Assembly: GCA_947498025.1 (NCBI GenBank)
Contig: CANMJR010000014.1
Location: 1-62,838 of the forward strand
Length of the DNA: 62,838 bases
Origin: Helicobacteraceae bacterium
GTDB lineage: Bacteria > Campylobacterota > Campylobacteria > Campylobacterales > Sulfurimonadaceae
Reading direction: 5' to 3'
In this document: positions 7,364 through 16,403 of the stretch, piece after piece
Layout: each line of letters opens with the position of its first letter
Numbering within the stretch: position 1 is the first letter of the stretch
Translations under genes and position numbers: made by a program
Notes under the pieces: generated by a model
Database searches by the model: none
What the model was told of the DNA's origin: nothing
Seen by the model: only the letters and a program-made list of their open reading frames with translations

Positions 7364-8581
7364 ATGTTTGACGAAATAGAATTTGACAGAATAAAAAGAC
7401 TACCAAAGTATGTATTTGCAGAAGTTAATGAACTGAAAATGGCTGAGCGAAGAGCTGGAGCTGATGTAATAGATTTTTCTATGGGCAATCCAGACGGTGA
7501 TACACCGGAACATATTCGTGAAAAGTTAATTGAGTCAGCTCAAAAGACTAAAACGCATGGGTACTCAACATCAAAAGGAATTCCAAAACTTTTAGTAGCC
7601 ATTGCTGATTGGTATAAGCGTCGTTATGGATGCGACTTAGACCCGATGACAGAGTGTGTAGCTACTATTGGCTCAAAAGAGGGCTACGCTCACCTCGCTT
7701 ATGCTATTACAAATCCAGGCGATACTACCGTTGTTCCTGATCCAACTTACCCGATTCACTCCTATGCTTTTATTTTAGCGGGCGGGAATGTTGTTAAATT
7801 TGGCTTAGAGTTCGATGAGGATTACAAAGTGGATGAACCTAAATTCTTTGAAAATTTAGAGAGAGTATTTAAAGAGACAAGCCCTAGACCAAAATATGTT
7901 TTGGTTAATTTTCCTCATAATCCTTCTACTGCTACAGTGACACAAGATTTTTATGTAAAACTTGTAGCAATGGCTAAAAAAGAGAGATTTTATGTCATCA
8001 GTGATATTGCTTATGGTGACATAACATTTGGCGGCTATGTTACACCATCAATTATGAGTGTTGAAGGTGCTAAAGACGTGGCAGTTGAGAGTTTTACACT
8101 GAGTAAAAGCTATAACATGGCAGGCTGGAGAGTTGGCTTTTTTGTAGGAAATAAAAAATTAATCGGAGCACTTCAAAAAATCAAGTCATGGCTCGATTAC
8201 GGTATGTTTACTCCAATTCAGGTTGCAGCAACCGTGGCTCTGAACGGTGATCAGCAATGTGTTCAAGACATAGTGGATAAGTATGAACATCGTCAAGATA
8301 TATTGCTTGATGCATTTGACCGTGCTGGCTGGCATATTAGAAAAAATCAGGCAAGTATGTTTGTTTGGGCTAAGATACCGGAGTGTGCAGCACATTTAGG
8401 TTCATTAGAATTCTCAAAAAAACTTTTAACAGAGGCTCAAGTTGCGGTTGCTCCTGGGATTGGCTTTGGCGAATACGGCGAGGGTTATGTTCGTATTGCA
8501 CTCATCGAAAATGACAATCGTATTCGTCAAGCAGGCAGAAACATCAAAGAATTTTTGAAACAATTCGAAGAAAAAAAGTAG
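7364..8581 (+). CDS. class I/II PLP aminotransferase (AlaC-like)
   Basis: 405 aa, fold-type I. PLP sites: the lysine in FTLSKSYNMAGWRVGF, NFPHNPS and SDIAYGD. The sequence resembles the glutamate-pyruvate aminotransferase AlaC and LL-diaminopimelate aminotransferases; substrate not certain. I take ATG 7364, seven bases after AGG, rather than the in-frame TTG at 7358, which would touch the ribosome site. A small hairpin (AGAGCC/GGCTTT) lies in the leader. hom follows after 10 bases, which suggests a shared role in aspartate/alanine-family amino-acid synthesis. Confidence 0.88.
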   Translation: MFDEIEFDRIKRLPKYVFAEVNELKMAERRAGADVIDFSMGNPDGDTPEHIREKLIESAQKTKTHGYSTSKGIPKLLVAIADWYKRRYGCDLDPMTECVATIGSKEGYAHLAYAITNPGDTTVVPDPTYPIHSYAFILAGGNVVKFGLEFDEDYKVDEPKFFENLERVFKETSPRPKYVLVNFPHNPSTATVTQDFYVKLVAMAKKERFYVISDIAYGDITFGGYVTPSIMSVEGAKDVAVESFTLSKSYNMAGWRVGFFVGNKKLIGALQKIKSWLDYGMFTPIQVAATVALNGDQQCVQDIVDKYEHRQDILLDAFDRAGWHIRKNQASMFVWAKIPECAAHLGSLEFSKKLLTEAQVAVAPGIGFGEYGEGYVRIALIENDNRIRQAGRNIKEFLKQFEEKK

Positions 8582-8591
8582 GTAAATTGAT

Positions 8592-9851
8592 ATGATAAAA
8601 GTAGGAATTATAGGCGTTGGAACTGTTGGAACGAGTGTAGTGCAAATTTTGAAAGACAATGCCGATGTAATTTCTGCTCGTGCCGGAGTGGATATAGTCG
8701 TAAAAAGCGGAGTTGTTAAGAATCTCTCAAAAGAGAGAGGCTTAGACATTATTTTAACAGATAACGCAGACGATATTTTGAATGACAGTGAGATTGATAT
8801 AGTCGTTGAGCTTATGGGTGGTGTTGATGAGGCATTCGAAGTTGTAAAAAAGGCACTTGCCAATAAAAAAGCAGTAGTTACTGCAAATAAAGCACTTTTA
8901 GCATATCATCGTTATGAACTTCAAGAGATGGCGAAAGATATAGCATTTGAGTATGAAGCGAGCGTTGCAGGCGGTATTCCTATCATAAATGCTTTGCGCG
9001 ACGGGCTTTCAGCGAACCATATTGAATCTATCATGGGAATCATGAACGGCACATGCAACTACATGATGACGAAGATGACAAATGAGGGTGTGGCATATGA
9101 CGCTATCCTTAAAGAGGCACAAGAGTTGGGTTATGCAGAGGCAGACCCTTCGTTTGATGTAGGCGGATTTGATGCAGCACATAAACTTCTTATTCTCGCT
9201 AGTATTGCATACGGGATTGATGCCAAACCTGAAGATATTTTGATTGAGGGAATTCAAAATATTTCTCAATTTGACATAATGTTCGCAAAAGAGTTTGGCT
9301 ATGTTATTAAACTTTTAGGAATTGCTAAAAAAGATGGCAATGAGGTTGAGTTAAGGGTACATGCCTGTTTAATCCCTCAAGAGAAAATGATTGCTAAAAT
9401 TGACGGTGTTATGAACGGTATCTCGGTAGTTGGCGATAAAGTGGGTGAGACACTTTATTATGGGCCGGGTGCTGGCGGAAATGCTACAGCTTCTGCGGTT
9501 GTTGCAAATATTATAGATATAGCAAGAAGTGGAAAAACAAGACCAATGCTTGGCTTTGATAAGCCGTTAGAAGGCAAACTTACCCTTAAGCCAACTGATA
9601 AAATAGAGTCAAAATACTATCTTCGTATCAATGTTTCAGATAAAGCGGGAGTTTTAGCCCGAATAACCAAAATTTTTGAGGATAACAACATCTCAATTGA
9701 AACAATGCTTCAGCGTCCATGTTCGGCTGACTCGGCAAATTTACTCATTTCTACACATATTTCAGTTGAAAAAGATATTCAAAATATGATAAAGCAGATT
9801 GCTTCACTTGATTTTGTAAATTTTACACCTGTCATGATTAGGATAGTGTAA
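8592..9851 (+). CDS. hom: homoserine dehydrogenase
   Basis: NAD(P)H-dependent reduction of aspartate semialdehyde to homoserine, the branch point to threonine and methionine. 419 aa: Rossmann fold at the N-terminus (GIIGVGTVGTSVV), the signature GIMNGTCNYMMTKM, GVDEAF and VTANKALLA, and a C-terminal ACT domain from about residue 345 (YLRINVSDKAGVLARI), the usual site of threonine feedback. Follows the aminotransferase in one operon. Confidence 0.96.
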   Translation: MIKVGIIGVGTVGTSVVQILKDNADVISARAGVDIVVKSGVVKNLSKERGLDIILTDNADDILNDSEIDIVVELMGGVDEAFEVVKKALANKKAVVTANKALLAYHRYELQEMAKDIAFEYEASVAGGIPIINALRDGLSANHIESIMGIMNGTCNYMMTKMTNEGVAYDAILKEAQELGYAEADPSFDVGGFDAAHKLLILASIAYGIDAKPEDILIEGIQNISQFDIMFAKEFGYVIKLLGIAKKDGNEVELRVHACLIPQEKMIAKIDGVMNGISVVGDKVGETLYYGPGAGGNATASAVVANIIDIARSGKTRPMLGFDKPLEGKLTLKPTDKIESKYYLRINVSDKAGVLARITKIFEDNNISIETMLQRPCSADSANLLISTHISVEKDIQNMIKQIASLDFVNFTPVMIRIV

Positions 9852-9858
9852 ATAAGAG

Positions 9859-10590
9859 GTGAAAATCTTAATTACCGGTGCAAGTAGCGGAATAGGCGAA
9901 GAGTTGGCTAGGTTATATGCCAAGAGCGATAACGAGCTTATTCTCCTCGCTCGAAGACAAAGTAGGCTTGAGAAGCTTCAACAAGAGTTATTTCCACATG
10001 CTAAGAGCGTTAATATTATTGTAGCCGATGTAACAAAGTTTGCTGAGCTTCAAGAAAAAGTAGCGGCAATCGGGTCTATTGATATGGTGATTTTAAACGC
10101 AGGCATATCCATCGGTCACTCTCTTGAAATTACCCCTTTCTCAGATTTTAAAAATATTTACGATGTAAATGTGCTCTCGAATCATGCTCTTTTAGAAATA
10201 CTTCTGCCACACTTTTTGGCAAAAAAAAGCGGAAAAATAGTTTTTATCTCCTCTCTTGCTTCGCTTATCTCCATGCCGACCTCCAAAGTTTACAGCTCAT
10301 CAAAAAGAGCGTTGAATGCTTATGCAGAGGGAATGAGATATAAGTATAAAAAAGATGGAATAAAGGTAATAAACATCCTTCCTGGCTTTATAAAGAGTGA
10401 GATGACAGATAAAAATAGTTTCTACATGCCATTCTTCTTAAGTACTAAAGATGGGGCAAAAATAATCTACAATGCAATAGAAAAAGAGAAAAGATTTTAT
10501 CCCTTTCCTTTTAGGTTTTATCTGATTATTTTACTATTAAATTCACTCCCAAACTTTTTAAAAGAAAAAATAATAAATTCAATCTTTTAA
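9859..10590 (+). CDS. short-chain dehydrogenase/reductase
   Basis: 243 aa. GASSGIGEELA binds the nucleotide, NAGIS and the catalytic Ser-Tyr-Lys set (SSLASL, then YSSSK) are intact, and PGFIKSEMT follows. The C-terminus (about 205-240) is hydrophobic and basic and may lie against the membrane. GTG start at 9859 gives the canonical N-terminus MKILITGASSG; the AAGAG just before it is very close, which is unusual. Substrate unknown. Confidence 0.88.
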   Translation: MKILITGASSGIGEELARLYAKSDNELILLARRQSRLEKLQQELFPHAKSVNIIVADVTKFAELQEKVAAIGSIDMVILNAGISIGHSLEITPFSDFKNIYDVNVLSNHALLEILLPHFLAKKSGKIVFISSLASLISMPTSKVYSSSKRALNAYAEGMRYKYKKDGIKVINILPGFIKSEMTDKNSFYMPFFLSTKDGAKIIYNAIEKEKRFYPFPFRFYLIILLLNSLPNFLKEKIINSIF

Positions 10591-10696
10591 CTTCAATTTA
10601 AAAGACTTAACGTGGGATATTTGTGTAGTATTGTTTTTTTATGTTCTACATACTAGTATATTTTTAAGATTTATTTTAGCAAAAATAATTTAAATT

Positions 10697-10705
10697 GTTA
10701 GTATA
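10697..10705 (+). promoter_or_regulatory. -10 region (GTATAAT) before the small acidic gene
   Basis: GTATAAT lies about 45 bases before the ATG at 10749 in the 158-base spacer that otherwise is AT-rich and featureless. The start has a good GAGG ribosome site. Confidence 0.5.
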
Positions 10706-10748
10706 ATTCCAGTCGAAATATTGAAATAAAGTTTATAGAGGTAAAAAA

Positions 10749-10994
10749 ATGACGCTTCAAGACCTTCGATTTGCACTTGAACTTGGCTGTGTAATGAATC
10801 AAGATATTGAATATTTAGTTGAGTTTGGTAAGAGAAATGGTGTTGATACCGATGAAATAGACAGCGAACTGGTAAAGTTAGGATATGATAGAATATTTGA
10901 AAATCAGTTTGAAGATAATTATGACGACGACGAAGATGAAGAGTTTGGGTACATCCAAAAATTCCCGCACAAATCTAAATTTTATGAGGATTAA
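10749..10994 (+). CDS. small acidic protein, function unknown
   Basis: 81 aa, strongly acidic toward the C-terminus (an Asp/Glu run around residues 57-67), helical N-terminus. No known motif. The start is supported by GAGG and the codon use matches its neighbours. Followed after two bases by the SnoaL-like gene, so the two form a small operon. A cytoplasmic protein; a DNA-mimic or binding role would be guesswork. Confidence 0.7.
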   Translation: MTLQDLRFALELGCVMNQDIEYLVEFGKRNGVDTDEIDSELVKLGYDRIFENQFEDNYDDDEDEEFGYIQKFPHKSKFYED

Positions 10995-10996
10995 CC

Positions 10997-11398
10997 TTGA
11001 TAACAAATAAAAACCTAGTCGCAAAATACTATGACATGTGGAATTCGCATGATTTTAGTAAAGCTGAAACTATTTTTAGTGATAATCTTCGTTTTCGTGG
11101 CTCTATTGGAATAGAAACAGAGGGAGTAGAGGAATTCAAAAAATATGCGGATATTATTTTGGCTGCATTTCCAAACCTCTACCACGCTACTGAAATTGTT
11201 ATAGGCGAAGGTTCTCAAGTTGCCGTTTATGTGACATACACCGGAACTCATAAGGGCAAACTTTTTGAATATGAGGCGACGAATAATAGAATAAACTACT
11301 CAGGTGCTTCATTTTTTACAATAAAAAATGAAAGAATAACCGATATTAAAGTTTTGGGCGACAGATACGCACTCTATAATCAGATAAAATCAGTATAA
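10997..11398 (+). CDS. SnoaL-like (NTF2-fold) protein
   Basis: 133 aa of the cone-shaped NTF2/SnoaL fold: N-terminal helix KNLVAKYYDMWNSHDF, the strand-helix pattern around EGVEEFKKYADIILAAFPN, and the final strands YSGASFFTIKNERITDIKV. Such proteins bind or isomerise small molecules; substrate unknown. TTG start with AGGA six bases upstream. It ends where copy B of the dispersed repeat begins. Confidence 0.78.
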   Translation: MITNKNLVAKYYDMWNSHDFSKAETIFSDNLRFRGSIGIETEGVEEFKKYADIILAAFPNLYHATEIVIGEGSQVAVYVTYTGTHKGKLFEYEATNNRINYSGASFFTIKNERITDIKVLGDRYALYNQIKSV

Positions 11399-11566
11399 CT
11401 TACGGACTTGTTCGTTTTGGCTGCTGCAGATGTCCCTACAAACCCCTAAAGCTACAAAACAAGAGAATCGTTTTTCGCATAGCGAAAATCTTTCTTTAGA
11501 AAAAACTTTGTTTTTTGAGAATTATAAAGAATGTTACGCACTTTTTTATAAAGCGTGTAACATCAG
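11399..11566 (-). repeat. dispersed intergenic repeat, copy B
   Basis: About 168 bp that exactly fills the gap between the convergent stops of the SnoaL-like gene and the PBP gene. Its reverse complement follows copy A block by block: TGCGTAACATT, TATAATTCT, an AAAAAAC/GTTTTTT hairpin, TGTAGCTTTAG, GTTTGTAGGGAC, GCAGCAGCC, and AACGAACAAG. It carries an additional hairpin (TTTTTCGC/GCGAAAA near 11471-11490) absent from copies A and C. One end, 11532-11564, is an inverted repeat of the TGTTAC...GTAACA type. It may serve as a two-way terminator. Confidence 0.78.
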
Positions 11567-11570
11567 TAAA

Positions 11571-13568
11571 TTAAAATACCAACTGCTGTTCTGAATTTGG
11601 AGTTGCTTCTGTGCGAGGCGGTTTCGAAGTGTCTGTAAAATACTCTTTCTTGCCGTCAATATCTACAGTTACAACCCCTTCAGGGACTTCAAAAACTCTT
11701 GGAACTTGAGGATACAGTTTTAGTACATTCTCATAAAATCTTGCAAAAGCCGGTCCTGCTATTCTTCCGCCGGTTTCTAATCGCTGCATTGGAGTGTTAT
11801 CATCGTTGCCAAACCAAACTACAGTCTCAATGCTAGGCGAATAACCACAAAACCAGCCATCTACATTATTATTTGTGGTACCGGTTTTGCCTGCAATATC
11901 TATCCCATTCACTTTTGCTTTTGTAGCTGTTCCTCTTTCAACAACATCTTTTAAAATAGTTGTCATAAGGTAGGCTTGTGCAGGCGATGTAATCGTGCGA
12001 GTATGCTCCTCTTTCGTGAATATAATTTTTGAATTTTGCTCTATAGTTGAGATTAAATTTACCTCACTCTGTACCCCAGAGTTTGCAAAAGAGCTGTAAA
12101 ATTTGGCAAGATCAAGAGGGGACATAGAGATAGTACCAAGAGAGAGAGACATATCCTGCGGCACATTTTGTATTCCGAATTTTTTCAAATTTTTCAAAAT
12201 AGTATCGAGACCTATTTCATTCACAAGGTTGATTGTTGCGAGGTTGCTTGAGTGAACAAGCGCCTCTCTTAGACTGAGAATTCCCTTGTAGTTATCCTCA
12301 TAGTTACTAGGTTGCCACTTCTGCTCTTCGCCGTCTTTTTGGTATGTGTATGTTTTAGCAACATCCGTTAACTCGGTTGCACCCGAATAACCTAAATCTA
12401 AAGCCACTTGGTATATAAACGGTTTAAAGGCAGAACCGGGTTGTCGTTTTCCTTGCGTAGCACGGTTAAATGAACTCACTTTATAATCAACGCTTCCGAC
12501 AAGAGCCAGAACATCTCCATTTTTTGGATCAATACTCACCAAAGCACCGTTTAAAAGAGAGGTGTTCAAATCACCGGAGAGATTTGGCGCAACTTTTCTC
12601 TTTTTGGCCGACTCTATCACACTGTTTTTAATGACCTCTATTCTTTTCAGCGACTCATCATAAGCAAATTTAAGCGACTCCTCTCCCGCTTTTTGGAGCC
12701 TCAAATCAATCGTTGTATATATTTTATATCCACCGGTTTTTATATCTTTTATGCCCTGTTCGGTCAATCTTCTCATGACTTCATCCACCACAAAAGGTGC
12801 CATGTTCTGCGTAAGTGTCTCATCGTACACTTTTGGATTCTCGGCAGTTGCTTTTTTGTATGTATCTTCATCAATCCAGCCTAATGAGAACATTCTTGAA
12901 ATTACGCGATTTGCCCTGCCCATCGAGATTTCATAGTTTTTTGTAGGGGCATAGGAGCTTGGAGCTTTTGGAAGACCGACTAAAATAGCAATCTCTTTGA
13001 GAGTCAAGTCGGCGAGTTCTTTGTGAAAATAGCCATCTGCAGCTGTTCTAATACCATAGTAGGAGTGTCCAAAATAGATTTCATTGAGATACCTCTCTAA
13101 AATCTCTTCTTTAGTGAGAGCGGCTTCTAAAATTACAGAGTAGATGAGCTCTTTAACTTTTCTTGATATCTTTTTCTCTCGTGTCAAAAGTTTATTTTTC
13201 ACAAGCTGCTGCGTGATGGTACTTGCACCCTCAAGCATTTTTCCGGCTTCTATATCTTTAATTATGGCACGAAAAATAGCATCAATATTTACACCCTGAT
13301 GCTCAAAAAATGTTGTGTCTTCTATGGCAAGAAGAGCTTCTATGACTCTTGGAGGAATCTCGCTAAACGAGGCGTAGTATCTATGCTCTTCATCAAATAT
13401 ATTTGCAATTTTTTCACCATTTTTATCATATATCCTTGTTGTTGTTGCAGGATGGTAGTCAACCAAAGATGTTATATCATAATCAAATACTTTTAAATAG
13501 TATCCTAAAACTACAAAAGGAGATAAAATCCCCATTATAAAAAGTGCAAAAAATATCTGTTTTTTCAT
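11571..13568 (-). CDS. penicillin-binding protein 1A, bifunctional transglycosylase/transpeptidase
   Basis: 665 aa. One N-terminal membrane helix (about 5-25), a GT51 glycosyltransferase domain (EDTTFFEHQGVN, then STITQQLVKN and EIYFGHSYYG), and a transpeptidase domain with SAFK, SSN and KTGTTNN in order. It polymerises and cross-links peptidoglycan in the periplasm. The C-terminal tail is Pro/Thr-rich. It overlaps the ABC ATPase gene by 4 bases and is the last gene of the alaS operon. mrcA/pbpA would be the usual names. Confidence 0.95.
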   Translation of the reverse strand: MKKQIFFALFIMGILSPFVVLGYYLKVFDYDITSLVDYHPATTTRIYDKNGEKIANIFDEEHRYYASFSEIPPRVIEALLAIEDTTFFEHQGVNIDAIFRAIIKDIEAGKMLEGASTITQQLVKNKLLTREKKISRKVKELIYSVILEAALTKEEILERYLNEIYFGHSYYGIRTAADGYFHKELADLTLKEIAILVGLPKAPSSYAPTKNYEISMGRANRVISRMFSLGWIDEDTYKKATAENPKVYDETLTQNMAPFVVDEVMRRLTEQGIKDIKTGGYKIYTTIDLRLQKAGEESLKFAYDESLKRIEVIKNSVIESAKKRKVAPNLSGDLNTSLLNGALVSIDPKNGDVLALVGSVDYKVSSFNRATQGKRQPGSAFKPFIYQVALDLGYSGATELTDVAKTYTYQKDGEEQKWQPSNYEDNYKGILSLREALVHSSNLATINLVNEIGLDTILKNLKKFGIQNVPQDMSLSLGTISMSPLDLAKFYSSFANSGVQSEVNLISTIEQNSKIIFTKEEHTRTITSPAQAYLMTTILKDVVERGTATKAKVNGIDIAGKTGTTNNNVDGWFCGYSPSIETVVWFGNDDNTPMQRLETGGRIAGPAFARFYENVLKLYPQVPRVFEVPEGVVTVDIDGKKEYFTDTSKPPRTEATPNSEQQLVF

Positions 13569-14254
13569 TTTCTAAATTCCCTGTTTGCAAAATTTGCTTC
13601 TATTAATCTTTTTGTATAATCTGCATTAGGATTCAGCAGAACACTCTGCATGTCCCCATGCTCAACTATTTTTCCATCTTTTATGACACAAATATACTCG
13701 CACAAATGTGATGCGGAAATCATATCATGTGTAACAAATAAAATCTTAAAATCAAACTCTTGGCTTAATTTTTTTAAGAGATTCAAAATCAAAATTCTAC
13801 TGTTGGAGTCGAGTGCAGTCGTCGGTTCATCAAGCAAAAGTAACTTCGGTTTTGATTCCAGTGCCATGGCAATTATCACCCTTTGAAGCTGTCCGCCCGA
13901 GAGTTCCGGTGCAAATCTGTCTAAAAGTTCAGTCTCTAACCCGACTCTCTTGAAAAGTTCTTTGACGCTCCCCAGAGGAGTAAAAAACTGTTTCCCGATT
14001 TTTGTTAGAGGTGAGAGCGCGGTAAAAGGGTTTTGCGGCACAAATGAGACACTCTCTCCCGCTTTGAGTTGAAACTCAGACTCCACTTCTAATTTTAACT
14101 TCATACTGCTTGGCAACATTCCCAGAAGCGCTTTAAGCGTCAAACTTTTTCCGCTCCCGCTCTCTCCGACAAGCGCCAAAGATGAGACTATTTCAAAGTT
14201 AATATCCACTAAGGTTTTTTCTTTGCGGGTTATATATAATTTTGAGATTTTCAT
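13565..14254 (-). CDS. ABC transporter ATP-binding protein without visible partner
   Basis: 229 aa nucleotide-binding domain of the peptide/nickel (DppD/NikD-like) type. Walker A GESGSGKS (about 32-39), Q-loop VPQNPFTALSP, signature LSGGQLQRV, Walker B LLLLDEPTTALD and switch HD (FVTHDM) are all intact. The C-terminal peptide-transporter extension is short. No permease or binding protein is near; it is placed between bioF and the PBP gene. It may serve permeases encoded elsewhere. Confidence 0.85.
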   Translation of the reverse strand: MKISKLYITRKEKTLVDINFEIVSSLALVGESGSGKSLTLKALLGMLPSSMKLKLEVESEFQLKAGESVSFVPQNPFTALSPLTKIGKQFFTPLGSVKELFKRVGLETELLDRFAPELSGGQLQRVIIAMALESKPKLLLLDEPTTALDSNSRILILNLLKKLSQEFDFKILFVTHDMISASHLCEYICVIKDGKIVEHGDMQSVLLNPNADYTKRLIEANFANREFRK

Positions 14255-14257
14255 GGC

Positions 14258-15358
14258 TTATTTTATCATAATAGCGGAAATCTTTTGACACAAGCACCTT
14301 AACTCATCGCTGCTTTGACCTACTCTTGCAATAACTCTGATAATTGCCTTTGGCACCGTCGGTTCTCTTATTGCACCGATTGCAAAGCCTTCCGAGAGCA
14401 GCTCATTTTTTATTTCAATTACTTTTTTGTTATCGTTAATCAGAATAGGGAGTATGAGTGCATCCATTTTTATGCCAAACGCTTCAAAAATAATATCTTG
14501 GCGAATTTTTATTTCAGCTTTGAGCTCTTCTTTGTTTTGAACTATGTATTTTAGAGAGTTGTGAGCCAAAAGCGTGTCATACAGAGAGAGCGAAGTTGCG
14601 TAAATAATGGGTTTTGCACGGTTTATAAGATACTCTATTATGTGTTCTGAGGCTAAAATAAAGGCTCCAAAACTTCCATACGCTTTTCCCAGTGTTCCCA
14701 TTTTTATGTGGTTTGATTGAATTGCGATATTATAGTAATCATATACGCCCATCAATTTATCGCCTATTACTCCGCTACTGTGGGCTTCATCGACAATCAA
14801 AATCGTATCATCTCTTTCGCAAATCTCAAAAATATCACGTTTTAGAATATCTCCATCCATGGAATAAATTCCCTCTACGGCAACTATTTTTCGCTTTAGA
14901 TGTGCACACTTTACAAATAAATTTTTGAGTTCATTCATATTATTATGGGCAAAGAAGTGAACTTCAACATGTCCTAGTTTGGAGGCTAAAACACCGGAAG
15001 CATGGTACTTCTCATCCATAAAAAGAACATCCCCTTTTCTCACCAGAGTATCGATAAGTGCAATATTCGCATTAAATCCGCTTCCTAGAATTACTCCATC
15101 TTCGAAACCGTTTGCCTCACACAGCGCTCTCTCAAAATCTCTATGAATTTGATGGTAACCGTTTACAAGAAGCGAAGCTTTTGAGCTGTGAAGCGGTAAA
15201 AGGGAGAGTTCCTGACATGTAGAGGTGTGGAGCTCTTTTTTGTGCGAAAGACCAAGATAGTCATTAGAAGCAAAATCTAGAATATCGTTATCTACGACTT
15301 CTCTTGTTCTGTATCTACCGGATTTTTTTAGAGCTTTTAATTCATTTTCGTACAGCAC
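14258..15358 (-). CDS. bioF: alpha-oxoamine synthase, probably 8-amino-7-oxononanoate synthase
   Basis: 366-aa PLP enzyme joining an amino acid to an acyl-CoA. DFASNDYLGLS, DEAHSSGVIG and the PLP lysine in GTLGKAYGSFGAF are the marks of the AONS/KBL/ALAS group. BioF (pimeloyl-CoA/ACP plus alanine, biotin synthesis) is the most likely member because KBL would go with a threonine dehydrogenase, which is not present. GTG start; the G is shared with the Maf stop codon (TAGTG). Confidence 0.83.
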   Translation of the reverse strand: MLYENELKALKKSGRYRTREVVDNDILDFASNDYLGLSHKKELHTSTCQELSLLPLHSSKASLLVNGYHQIHRDFERALCEANGFEDGVILGSGFNANIALIDTLVRKGDVLFMDEKYHASGVLASKLGHVEVHFFAHNNMNELKNLFVKCAHLKRKIVAVEGIYSMDGDILKRDIFEICERDDTILIVDEAHSSGVIGDKLMGVYDYYNIAIQSNHIKMGTLGKAYGSFGAFILASEHIIEYLINRAKPIIYATSLSLYDTLLAHNSLKYIVQNKEELKAEIKIRQDIIFEAFGIKMDALILPILINDNKKVIEIKNELLSEGFAIGAIREPTVPKAIIRVIARVGQSSDELRCLCQKISAIMIK

Positions 15359-15903
15359 TAAATAAATCTCTTTAGAACTTCTACATTAAGTCCCATCGCG
15401 GTACTCTCGAATCCTTTTACCTCTTTAATGTAAGGCTTGCAGAAGCCCTCAACCATGCAGGCTCCGGCTTTTCCTCTCCACTCTCCGCTTTTGAGATAGT
15501 TTTCTAAATCATCCATGTCAAAATTATTAAATATATAATCTGTAGAGGAGATGTCGATAATTTTAAGTTTGGGGCTTTGATAAATCATGCAGGTGATTAT
15601 GCTTGTAACATTCCCGCTTTGCGTCATCAAAATATTTCGTGCATCGCTTTGGCACTTCGCTTTTCTGAGAATTTGACCTTGTGAGGTTACAACCGTATCG
15701 GCTACTAAGAGAGGATAATCTTGGTAACCAAAAGCTTTTAAATTGGCTTCATATTTTCCGAGAGTTGCTTGATAAACAAAGTTCTTTGGGCATGTAGAGA
15801 GGATGCTCTCTTCGTCAAAATCAACACTCTGCTGAATAAACTCTACACCGACTTTGTTTAAAAGCTCTGCACGGGTTTGAGAGGATGAGCCAAGTCTAAT
15901 CAT
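15358..15903 (-). CDS. maf: Maf-family nucleoside triphosphate pyrophosphatase
   Basis: 181 aa. N-terminal RLGSSSQTRAELL is the Maf nucleotide-binding signature; VADTVV and the late GKAG and GFCKPYIKEVKG regions agree. Maf proteins hydrolyse dTTP/UTP or modified nucleotides to monophosphates. Overlaps bioF by one base and follows the CopD-like gene by 17 bases. Confidence 0.92.
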   Translation of the reverse strand: MIRLGSSSQTRAELLNKVGVEFIQQSVDFDEESILSTCPKNFVYQATLGKYEANLKAFGYQDYPLLVADTVVTSQGQILRKAKCQSDARNILMTQSGNVTSIITCMIYQSPKLKIIDISSTDYIFNNFDMDDLENYLKSGEWRGKAGACMVEGFCKPYIKEVKGFESTAMGLNVEVLKRFI

Positions 15904-15920
15904 TTAAGAATCTTCAAAGA

Positions 15921-16403
15921 CTAAAAAGCGTTGGAGAGAAATGTTCCCAATAAGATAGCTACAACACCCAAAACTATATTTACGGGAACCATGAATTTTC
16001 CGATAAGCTCGAGTGAAAATTTAGCACCTACCATGTCTCCTGCATTTAGAAGTTTTACGGCTCTGTTTCTTCTTAAAATCATTATTGTTAGATTGATAAA
16101 CATAACTGTCCAAATACCCTCTTTAGCGTATCCAAACGGAGCAAATTCACTTTGAGAAATTCCATACCCTTTTATCATAAAAATGGCTGTAACCAGTAAA
16201 ATAATTGCAAATGGAGCCACTATGCAGAAGAGTCTTTTGAGCGCATGTGCGATTCTCTCTAATCTTTTGATAGGCGATTCTATCTCCATAAATGAGGCAT
16301 GTGCAGCAAAACGAAGTGCAATCATCCCTCCTACCCAAACAACAGCACTCATAACATGTAAAAAAATAATAACTGTTTTATATTGGAGAAATATCTCTTG
16401 CAT
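15921..16403 (-). CDS. CopD-like four-helix membrane protein
   Basis: 160 aa with hydrophobic segments at about 9-31, 58-76, 89-109 and 133-158. The first helix has FLHVMSAVVWVGGM, in which the histidine and the WxGG pattern match the CopD/PgrI-type membrane family, whose members bind copper or heme. Function not known. Its ATG shares a base with the alaS stop (TAATG), so it is coupled to alaS. Confidence 0.7.
   Translation of the reverse strand: MQEIFLQYKTVIIFLHVMSAVVWVGGMIALRFAAHASFMEIESPIKRLERIAHALKRLFCIVAPFAIILLVTAIFMIKGYGISQSEFAPFGYAKEGIWTVMFINLTIMILRRNRAVKLLNAGDMVGAKFSLELIGKFMVPVNIVLGVVAILLGTFLSNAF

Noticed and set aside
13299-13496. Cysteine-rich plus-strand frame opposite PBP1A
   Set aside because: Its cysteines come from reverse reading of Ala/Thr codons in a well-supported gene; no ribosome site.
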